From contig NC_077235.1 of the NCBI RefSeq assembly GCF_027887165.1, positions 17,693,383-17,757,382 of the forward strand: DNA of 64,000 bases. The letters run 5' to 3'. Origin of the DNA: Monodelphis domestica. Lineage: Eukaryota > Chordata > Mammalia > Didelphimorphia > Didelphidae. The notes under the pieces are model-generated. The model was given only the letters and a program-made list of their open reading frames with translations, was not told the DNA's origin and did no database searches. Shown piece by piece: positions 56,821 to 64,000 of this stretch (its first letter is position 1; each line of letters opens with the position of its first letter). A program made the translations under genes and the position numbers.

Positions 56821-56860
56821 TTTGGCGCTAAACCTGAGAGCGGCAGGAACATTTTGGCGC
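56821..56860 (+). promoter_or_regulatory. Pair of E2F-like sites
   Basis: Two TTTGGCGC motifs (56821-56828 and 56853-56860, the second inside TTTTGGCGCC) lie 32 bp apart, just under 1 kb upstream of the MRG15-like start codon. TTTSGCGC is the E2F consensus. Their role here is inference. Confidence 0.35.
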
Positions 56861-56920
56861 CACATCCTCCACTTCTTCTGCATGATAGCAGCTAAAGTGT
56901 CCTCTCTGGGAGAGATCTCC

Positions 56921-57140
56921 TATTTGCATGTGCTCCCACATTCATGCACACATAAGTGAATGCAGTCACACAATCATGAGTGCATTGTGATTGCATTGCA
57001 TCTATACTCATAGATGAGACAGGAGGTCCCCAGTTGTGTAATACTCTTCACTTGCATGCAACTTGAGAGGAAAGCTCTCTTGGAGATGCATGCAGTTTTG
57101 CAAATTTGGACCTTGCACAAGTATTTGTAAGCTCCTGCAT
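56921..57140. promoter_or_regulatory. Cluster of TGCAT motifs with an octamer site
   Basis: ATTTGCAT (56922-56929, a perfect POU octamer in reverse) is followed by a run of TGCAT/GCATG elements (near 56944, 56960, 56981, 56992, 57053, 57086 and 57136). The density is far above that of the neighbouring DNA. Function unknown. Confidence 0.3.
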
Positions 57141-57324
57141 GCTACAGCTTTCACCTTGAGATCCATCCATACAAACCTTTATTCACAAGGGGAAATATTA
57201 ATGTTGGCAAAATAGGATGAAATAAAAATTATTTTTAATTGTGCATAATGTGCAAGGCTACAATTGCCAGCAAGACTGAGCACCGCCACAACTGTGCAAG
57301 GATAATTTGCTAAAGTTGCAAGCC

Positions 57325-57540
57325 TTTCGCGGGAAGCTAAGGTACCTGGCCATTGGTTGGAATTGAACCAAAGGCGGGAAACTAAGATGTGCAGCTATTG
57401 GTTAAGAACCCTGGTGCTGGTGGGAACTAAGTTGCCCGACCACCTCTGGCATAGAAGCTATAGGTGGGAAAGAGTCACGAGACTTCTGACGACAGCAACT
57501 GTTATTGGTTGAAGCTAAGGAGCCTGGCTATTGGCTGGAG
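57325..57540 (+). promoter_or_regulatory. Repeated E2F/CCAAT-box promoter-like modules
   Basis: Degenerate units pairing a GCGGGAA-like motif with a CTAAG and an inverted CCAAT box. E2F-like: TTTCGCGGGAA at 57325-57335, GGCGGGAA at 57373-57380, weaker GTGGGAA at about 57420 and 57474. Inverted CCAAT (ATTGG) at 57352, 57397, 57504 and 57530. There is no TATA box. This fits a TATA-less NF-Y/E2F promoter of the gene starting at 57839. The transcription start cannot be placed. Confidence 0.6.
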
Positions 57541-57838
57541 TAGCCTCACAAAGACTCCTGGACTTTCGCTACAGCAGCCGCAGTCCTTGGTGGGAGCGGA
57601 GGTGCTTCACCATTAGCAGGATAGCAGCCATTGACTGTGCTGAGTAAATCTATTCCAAATCAACCAAAAAACCAACCCAATTATCTTCCACTGTGTCTGA
57701 GGGGCGAAGCTGAGGTGAGAGAGACCAGCAGACAGAGACAATCAAGGTATCGGGCCAGAGGGGGGCAAGTGACTGTGTTGTGTGCCCGCCGGCAGAGGCT
57801 GTTGAGGTGGGTGGCTGCTTCGGCCCCCAGCGGGAGAG
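57541..57838 (+). other. Probable 5' UTR / first-exon region of the MRG15-like gene
   Basis: GC-rich, CpG-containing, no SINE or LINE. Repeated purine-rich phrases (GGCGAAGCTGAGGTGAGAGAG). No upstream in-frame extension of the ORF is apparent. Whether a 5' UTR intron is removed is not visible. Confidence 0.5.
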
Positions 57839-60049
57839 ATGGCGCCAAAGAAAGATTCTAAGAAGCGCCCCAAGAAACCCCAGTTTGAGGTCGGGGAGCG
57901 AGTGTTGTGTTACCATGGGTCCCTGTTGTATGAAGCGGAGTGTGTGAAGGTGTCCGTAAAGTACCGGAAGGTCAAGTACCTGATCCACTACCCCGGGGGC
58001 AATGAGAAGGGCGTTGTTGTGCGGACCCGCCTCTCTGAAAAACTGGCCAAGATGAGAGCTCAGGAGGCCCAGAAAGCCGAGGCAGCCAATAAGGCCCCCA
58101 AAGCTAGTGAAGTCCATGAAGCCAGTAAAGGCAGTGAGACCCTTGAACCTGGTGAGGTCTCTGTAACATGTGAGGTCCATGAAGCTGAGGTCCATGAAGC
58201 CAAGCCCCATGAAGCTGCCACCCAAGTCTCTGATGGAGCCACTGAGGTCCAAGCAATCCCTCAGACTCCTATAGCCCCCACGGCCCGTGCAGCGCGTAAG
58301 GCCCGTAGAGCTCGTAAGGCCCGCGCCCTTCTAGCCGCCGCGGAAGCCTCTAAGCCTGGGGAAGCCGGTGAAGTCCCTGACATGCGCGAAACCCGCATGG
58401 GCCGACTAATCCGAGAAGCCCGTGCTCGCGAAGCTGCCCGCGAAGCTGCCAAAGCTCGCGAGGAAGCCGCCAGGGAAGCCACCAAAGCCCCTGACAAAGC
58501 TATTAAGCCTGCTGCTGCTGAGGAACGTGATAAAACCCTTATGGTCTGTGAAGTCCATGCTGCTGAAGCCGGAGAAGCCACTGATGCTCGGGAAAGTCCC
58601 AAAGACTTTGCTGAGGCTACCACAGCCCAAGGAGAAGTTGCCAAGCCAGGGGCCACAGGTGGGACCTTTATAGTTGCTGAGGCTGCCGGGGAAACCACCA
58701 GCGCCCAAGAAGTTGCCAGCGCCAGTGATGACTACAACATTGGTGAACCCTGTAAGCCTTGTGAAATTATCGAGATCCGTGAAATTCACAGGACCCACAT
58801 CATCTGTGAGGTCCAAGAAGATGGAGCATCCGGAGGCCCCCAAACTATTGAGGTATGTGAAGTTGTTGAGGCCAGTGACATTTTTAAGGCTTCTAAAAGG
58901 GATGACATCCATGCGGCCACTGAAGCTGTTCGTGACACTGAGGTCCATGACACCAGTGAGGCCGACAGAGTAAGTGAGACAGGGCAAACCAGTGTGTCCT
59001 GCGAAATGACTGATACCAGTGAAGCCACAAAAGTTAGTGAGTTCAGTGAAGAGCAGTTGGGGGCAAAGAGTAAGGTCAAGAAAAAAAAGAGGGGAAAGTC
59101 CAAGGCCAAGTCTGAAGTAGCTCAGTTTCCTACTGAGGATGATTTTGGCTCCAAAGACGTTATCTGCCTCACTACTGGTTGGGATGATGAGTGGGTTCCA
59201 GAAAGCAGATTACTTAAGTATTCAGAAGCTAATCTGCAGAAACAGAAGGAACTTTTTCAAGCTCATCAGGAAATGTATGCAAAGAAAGAGAAAGGGGGAG
59301 CTTCAGGAAAGACCTCTGAGAGTCCAAAGAAAAAGCCTGTAGAGCGTGTTGAAACCCCTTCAGTATCAACACAGGCAGAGAGTGGTGGGAGCAGAAGCAG
59401 AGATGAGGCGAGCACCAGTGATCAGCCACCTCGTTGGAGGAGAAAACCTCTAGAGAGCTCTGAGGGGGGTGGAGCACAGCAGCGCCAAGTGAGAAGGCAT
59501 GACTTTAAAATCAATATTCCACAAGAGCTAAAACCGTGGCTTGTGAATGACTGGAACTTGATCACTGTTCAAAAGAAGCTGTTTTCTCTTCCTGCGAGGA
59601 AGAATGTCGAGTCAATTCTGGAGGACTATGAACTCTATGAAAAGACTTATGCCACCACCGAAGACAAGATCTACGCTGTGCCTGAAATTGTAGCGGGGAT
59701 CAGAGCATACTTCAACCTGATGCTAAGTTCTCACTTGCTGTATAAATTTGAAAAGCCACAACATGCTGCCATTGTAGCAAGCAACCCTACTGTTCTGGTG
59801 TCACAGGTCTATGGAGCACCACACCTCCTGAGATTATTTGTGAAAATTGGAGACATGCTGTCCTATGCCTTCTTTGATAGCCACAGCACCAATTTATTGT
59901 TGAGGTATTTGCATGACTTTGTGAAATATTTAGCAGACAACTCGGCAGCTTTGTTTAGCTCTGATGATTATGAGCTTGCCTCTCCTGAATATCTACTGAA
60001 AGCCGCAGAGGATGCTGAGCCGACCTCCACAGCTGGATCTTCTAAGTAA
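57839..60049 (+). CDS. MORF4L1-like: MRG15/MORF4L1-like retrogene with expanded chromodomain insert
   Basis: A single 736-codon exon. MORF4L1 (MRG15) is normally a multi-exon chromodomain protein of TIP60/NuA4 and SIN3-HDAC complexes. Residues 15-58 are the first part of the chromodomain (FEVGERVLCYHGSLLYEAEC ... IHYPGGNEKG). It resumes at 448-456 (WDDEWVPES) and continues LLKYSEANLQKQKEL. The roughly 389 residues between begin VRTRLSEK, like the alternative long MORF4L1 isoform, and are Ala/Glu/Lys-rich: an R/A-rich stretch (148-164), a helical REAR-type stretch (188-217), repeated EVHEA (91, 112, 117) and CEV motifs, and a basic NLS-like KSKVKKKKRGKSKAK (410-424). The MRG domain runs from about 551 (INIPQELKPWLVNDW) to 723 (YELASPEYLLK). 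The start has a purine at -3 and G at +4. The absence of introns implies a retrocopy. It is uninterrupted, so probably functional. Residue numbers are from my own codon count. Confidence 0.93.
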   Translation: MAPKKDSKKRPKKPQFEVGERVLCYHGSLLYEAECVKVSVKYRKVKYLIHYPGGNEKGVVVRTRLSEKLAKMRAQEAQKAEAANKAPKASEVHEASKGSETLEPGEVSVTCEVHEAEVHEAKPHEAATQVSDGATEVQAIPQTPIAPTARAARKARRARKARALLAAAEASKPGEAGEVPDMRETRMGRLIREARAREAAREAAKAREEAAREATKAPDKAIKPAAAEERDKTLMVCEVHAAEAGEATDARESPKDFAEATTAQGEVAKPGATGGTFIVAEAAGETTSAQEVASASDDYNIGEPCKPCEIIEIREIHRTHIICEVQEDGASGGPQTIEVCEVVEASDIFKASKRDDIHAATEAVRDTEVHDTSEADRVSETGQTSVSCEMTDTSEATKVSEFSEEQLGAKSKVKKKKRGKSKAKSEVAQFPTEDDFGSKDVICLTTGWDDEWVPESRLLKYSEANLQKQKELFQAHQEMYAKKEKGGASGKTSESPKKKPVERVETPSVSTQAESGGSRSRDEASTSDQPPRWRRKPLESSEGGGAQQRQVRRHDFKINIPQELKPWLVNDWNLITVQKKLFSLPARKNVESILEDYELYEKTYATTEDKIYAVPEIVAGIRAYFNLMLSSHLLYKFEKPQHAAIVASNPTVLVSQVYGAPHLLRLFVKIGDMLSYAFFDSHSTNLLLRYLHDFVKYLADNSAALFSSDDYELASPEYLLKAAEDAEPTSTAGSSK

Positions 60050-60139
60050 ATATATAAGGTATATATTCAGTGTATTTTCTTGTAAACATGTGTACAATGG
60101 AAAAAGGCATAGCATTGTGTTAGGAGAAGAAAGCAAAAA

Positions 60140-61400
60140 AATGATATTTTTGATTTTTTTTTGGTATTATTTGGTGCAAAAAGTAAAATTTCTGGTATTT
60201 GTTTCTTTGTGCTTATTATTTATTATTATTTAAAACATGGTAAAATATTTGTGCCTTTATTATTTGAAACATCCTAAAATTGGTTTATTTCTGATATTTG
60301 TTCTTTTTGCATTATTTAGAACATGTATTTCAATATTAGTTTCATTTGTCTGGAACAAAAAGTAAGGCAGGGGAAGTAGTTCCAGTAATTGTCCTTTTGT
60401 ATTGGAACAAAAGTAATGAGGGAGGAGTCTATTATTTGTTCTTTTTGTATTATTTGGAACCAAACATAGTGGGGGAGGGAGGGAATTTCTGAAATGGGTC
60501 CTTTTGCTACATTATTTTAAATTTATGGTTTGATATTTATTTCTTTTTGTACTGATATTAGTTCCTTTTGTATTATTAAAAAAAGTAAAAGGGGGGATTT
60601 TTGAGTTTTTTATTACTTATTTATATTATAATTATTTTTATCAAAGGTAACAGGGGAGGGAAGTTTGCTGACATTGTTCTGTTTTGTAATGCGGTCTGAT
60701 ACTTTTGTATTGTATGGAACCAAAGTAATGGGGGTGGGACTTGTGATACTGGTTCCATTTTGCATTGATTGAAAAAAAGTAGAGGGGGGATATTTGTGTT
60801 ATTTATTTTTTTGTATTTAAACCACATATGAATAGTTCTTTTGTATTGTATGGAACCAAAGGTAATGGGGAAGGGGGCATTTCTGATACTGGTTCCTTTT
60901 GTATTATTTGAAAAAAGTTAAAGGGGCCTATTTGTGTTATTTATTCCTTTATTATTTAAATTATATTGTTAAATATTTCTTTTGTATTGTTTGGAACCAA
61001 AGGTAATGGGGGAGGGGGGCATTTCTGATACTGGTTCCTTTGGTATTGTTTGAAAAAAAAGTAAAAGGGGCCTGTTTGTGTTATTTATTCCTTTTGTATT
61101 ATGTAGTAAAATATTTGTTTTGTATTATCTGGAACCAAAAGTTGTCATTTCTGATATTTTTGTTCTATTGTTTCGAATGCATACTTTGGCACTTATTTCT
61201 TTTGCATTGTTTGGAACCCAGAGTAATGGGGGGATTATTTCTGATATTGGTTCCTTTTGAGTTGGGAACAAAAAGTAGAAAAGGGTATTTCTGCTAATGA
61301 CTCTTTTAGTGTCATTTGGAATAAAAGGGGGAAAAGGAGTATTCTGCCATTTGCTCCTTTTGTATCGTTTTGGCATGAAAGGTAAAAAGAAGTATTTCTG
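60140..61400 (+). repeat. Degenerate tandem repeat array in the 3' UTR
   Basis: Built from phrases TTTTGTATTRTTTGGAACC, AAAGTAATGGGGGAGGGG, ATTTCTGATAYTGGTTCC and GAAAAAAAGTAAAAGGGG. The basic unit is about 60 bp. A higher-order unit starts at 60703, 60839, 60980 and 61118 (spacing 136, 141, 138). GGTTCC and GGAACC alternate, so neighbouring units could pair as RNA hairpins. Open frames inside are by-products. Confidence 0.85.
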
Positions 61401-61886
61401 ATTTTTGTTCTCTAAGTATTTTTTAAGAGAGAGACCGTAGGAGGAGAAGGAGGTGTATTTGATCCTCTCTTTTTTGTTACTGCTAGCAGTCTATAAGAGT
61501 AAAGTCAGTAATTTTTCACTTTTTGTTGACAATGACAAAGAGACTTGAATTTCTTTAGTACCCTTCCTTTGACATTGAGCACTTGCATAAGCTGTTAGTG
61601 GGACACCCCTATTCCTAATGGCAAAAGTTTAACTCATTAGATATGAGGTCAAAAAAAGGCCTTTATTTGTGTTCATTTCTTTTTACCTTTCATTTTCAAG
61701 GCTCAATATGTGACAATGGTATGTATTCCATGTAATTTTGCTCCGGTTTTTGAAGAGTGACAATTCGTGTTATGTTTTTTTTAAATGTGTTTCGATTGTA
61801 TTGCTGGCCAACATTAAGAAACTCATTATTATATGTCTTTGATTTTCTTGGAAATTTCATTTTCACGGAGCTGTTCTCAGAGTCTC

Positions 61887-61892
61887 AATAAA
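61887..61892 (+). terminator. Poly(A) signal of the MRG15-like gene
   Basis: AATAAA in CTCAATAAACATTTTC, followed about 20 nt later by a T/G-rich element (CTTGTCATTTTC). It is the first canonical hexamer after the stop codon in a good context. Confidence 0.7.
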
Positions 61893-61994
61893 CATTTTCA
61901 AACCAAAAATCTTGTCATTTTCTTTCAAAACAAAAAACAGATAAGATGAAGACAGGTACTGGCCTGTTATGTGGCAAATCAGAGACCTTTGGGC

Positions 61995-62165
61995 TTGCAG
62001 TGGATGAGGCTTGGGACTTGGAGTCAGAGGTTTGAATCCAGCCTCATACACTTAGTAGTTGTATGATCCCAAGCAAGAAACTTAACTACTCTAAACTTCA
62101 GTTTCCTCATCTGTAAAATGGGCAGGTTGGATTAAATGACCCTTTTAGTGTCCCTCTGGCACAGT
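61995..62165 (+). mobile_element. MIR/THER-type SINE
   Basis: GGACTTGGAGTCAGAGGTTTGAATCC, CTTCAGTTTCCTCATCTGTAAAATGGGC, GGATTAAATGACCC. Confidence 0.75.
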
Positions 62166-63249
62166 GTACAATAGATTCAATCAGGAGTTATTCAGCTCTG
62201 CCCAGATTTTAGACTGATCTAAGAGATTCCGGAACAATGAGGGTTTCTCCTTTGCCAGGGCGAAGAAGGGAGTTAGCATCTTTTAGGAATGCATTAAGCT
62301 AGAGTAAACAGGCAGCCTGTAGGGCCTTTGGGTACACCAGTCATGAGTAAACCTACTATAGGATGTATAAAAGGGTTGGGGAAATACTTTGGGGCTCAGT
62401 GGTTAGCAATCACAGAAGAAAGGCAAATACAGATACTCTGACACAGAGTACACATTTCAAAACACCACATGACAGGTAAGAAAAAGTAGGATTCTATAGC
62501 CTAAAAAAAGTCAGGTGAGTCATTCTAGCCATTTATGTTCCTATTTTCCCCTATATTGAGGAAAGGAGTCCAGTCCAACCATATTGTATCATTCCACCCG
62601 TTGACAGGAGATCCTTGGAAAGTCACTAATGTTCTTTGGGTATCTGTTGGGTCATTTCTTAAGCAATATACATCTACCCCCAAATTTGCATAAAACCATG
62701 CAAGTACAGGAATCCCTAACAAAATGCAAATTGCAGATACTGAAGAGAATTCCGAGGCATTATGAATCAAGGCATTATCCCTGATGAGCACTGGGAATGA
62801 TTTTTTTCCAGGAGCAAGAAGTGCGATCATCTTGCCTCACACATTTCAGAATAGTTTCTTTTCCAAAGGGAAATAAACTGGTTTCACAGTTAAGTTTTCA
62901 TTCCTGGATCTCCCTTTCCATATCTGTAAAACTGAGGGAGATGGGCCAGATTACAGCCAAGGTCCCTTCCAACTCTAAATTTCTGATCCTGTGATAATAT
63001 TGAAATCATTTTAGAACACAGGGCCCTATGTAGAAGTCTTTGCTCACAATGCCCTGGATATTCAGATGGTATGTATTATATTGGGAAAATACCCATAGTG
63101 CAGAAAATAATGGAAAATTCCTGCCAAGAGGAATTGAGGGTGACATAGTAACAAGAGCTAACAATTTATAAAGCACTTTAAAGGTTAGAAGAATATTATT
63201 AGATTCATTAGTAATTTTATTTATTAGTTAATATAACTTATAATAACTT
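62166..63249. other. Non-coding stretch with one unexplained minus-strand frame
   Basis: The minus strand 62830-62525 has a 101-codon open frame with a hydrophobic stretch (AICILLGIPVLAWFYANLGV), then Cys and Trp-rich sequence. It may be a remnant of an ERV envelope-like or other membrane protein. I do not recognise it and it has no upstream partner. The rest holds no named element. Confidence 0.3.
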
Positions 63250-63480
63250 GAGAATCATGGTATAGCCATAGAATCCCACAGGTGAAAGAAGCCTCAAAAG
63301 TCACTTAGTCCTACCTGTATTTGAGAAAAATCTATACAATGTACCTGATAGGTGTTCATCATCCCTCCTCCTTCTGATAAACATGTCACTGCTTCCCAAG
63401 AGAGTTTGTTCTACTTCTGGACAACTTTAATAGTCTAGAAGATTTTCCTTCAACTGAACTTATTTTCCTAATGCTTGGAC
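63250..63480 (+). mobile_element. CR1/L3-type LINE tail relic
   Basis: GGTGAAAGAAGCCTCAAAAGTCACTTAGTCC and TTGTTCTACTTCTGGACAACTTTAATAGTC correspond to the L3-type 3' end, heavily diverged. Confidence 0.4.
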
Positions 63481-63759
63481 TACATCCTGAAATATTTCCT
63501 ATGCTGCTCCATTATCATGACACATTGTGGCTATTTCTATAGTAAAATTACAGGTTAATTAAAATCTATAATAAAAATATCAAGTGCTGGTAATTTCAGT
63601 GGCATTTACCCAATCTAGCTTCTTTTCACGTATTTAATTTTGGTGACAAGTCTAAAAAGCCCAACTGTCTCAAGAAGCTTTCAATATTGTTCCAGAAGGT
63701 AAAATCCGGATCCATAGAGAAAGAAGAGAAATAATGAGGAAAAAAGAAAACACCGTGAA

Positions 63760-63900
63760 AGGGTGGAGGAAATCATGTAACCATGGGAAAGTATTCTAAA
63801 TTAATTCAATTTATTTTTTAAAATTTATTCAAAAATTAATTTATTAAATTTTATCTAAAATATTCTAAATAAATAAATGAATTTATTTCTTAAAAAAAAG
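63760..63900 (+). mobile_element. L1 3' tail, sense
   Basis: AATCATGTAACCATGGGAAAGTATTC, then TAAATTAATTC and an A/T-rich tail ending in AAAAAAAG, as at 38.5 kb. Confidence 0.65.
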
Positions 63901-64000
63901 AAAGCATATATGGGATAGTGAGGATGAGATTGGTTGAGGGGGAAGAAGATGTTGAGGCAGAAAATTCCAAAATGTGAAGACAGCTTTTGCTGGAGAAAAC

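Larger units (their letters stand above)
60050..61910 (+). other. Long 3' UTR of the MRG15-like gene
   Basis: About 1.85 kb between the stop codon and a canonical poly(A) signal, with no SINE or LINE inserted although such elements fill the rest of the window. That absence suggests constraint or youth. The middle is repeat-built (separate entry). The last 450 bp (TGACATTGAGCACTTGC onward) is non-repetitive. Confidence 0.6.

Noticed and set aside
58422..58973. Plus-strand alternative frame of consecutive Lys/Pro/Leu-rich ORFs inside the insert
   Set aside because: Same cause: frame-shifted reading of the repeat codons. The main frame carries the conserved domains.
57650..58987. Long antisense open frames (up to 200 codons) opposite the MRG15-like gene
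   Set aside because: They follow from the biased codons and repeats of the coding strand. Their translations are low-complexity and have no start context or motif.
60260..61376. Short open frames in the 3' UTR on both strands
   Set aside because: All are products of the degenerate repeat array, with no conserved peptide.
1..64000. CRISPR arrays, operons, ribosome-binding sites
   Set aside because: The window is vertebrate nuclear DNA. No regularly spaced direct repeats with unique spacers exist, and the periodic arrays are degenerate and in a UTR.

Overview
The window looks like a chromosomal segment from a marsupial. The main clue is a tRNA-derived SINE present in about 16 copies on both strands, with a box-B-like core, a roughly 210 bp body and an A-rich tail. 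It occurs alongside Mar1/MIR-type SINEs, many 5'-truncated L1 copies whose 3' ends share one tail, CR1/L3- and RTE-type LINE relics, hAT-type non-autonomous elements and solo LTRs. The species cannot be fixed from sequence alone. There is no bacterial-style gene organisation.

About 57 kb (1 to roughly 56.7 kb) is intergenic or intronic DNA dominated by layered repeats. Many junctions can be read directly because target-site duplications (TSDs) are intact. Three solo LTRs of one family (16.45, 26.70 and 30.76 kb) carry 4-bp TSDs ATCC, TGTG and ATAG. Other solo LTRs lie at 27.82 kb (CATG), 37.75 kb (GATG) and, less surely, 52.82 kb. A tRNA-Lys-primed-looking LTR with a primer-binding-site-like sequence is at 32.24 kb, with a relative at 36.11 kb. 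L1 copies at 11.15 and 49.63 kb have 11- and 14-bp TSDs. An internal L1 fragment at 47.23 kb has a 16-bp TSD but no L1 3' end. Two short stretches (1576-1732 plus strand, 18450-18604 minus strand) look like spliced exons of genes I cannot name.

The only complete gene is at the right. It is an intronless 736-codon ORF (57839-60049, plus strand) encoding an MRG15/MORF4L1-like protein. Its chromodomain is split by a repeat-rich insert of about 389 residues, followed by an intact-looking C-terminal MRG domain. The insert sits where the alternative long MORF4L1 isoform carries its small extra segment. Upstream is a promoter-like stretch of degenerate modules pairing E2F-like GCGGGAA with inverted CCAAT boxes. 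Downstream is a roughly 1.85 kb 3' UTR built largely of degenerate repeats with a higher-order period near 138 bp, ending at an AATAAA. I read this as an expressed, lineage-specific retrogene of MORF4L1 that acquired tandem repeats in its promoter, coding sequence and 3' UTR. It is the most interesting object here.
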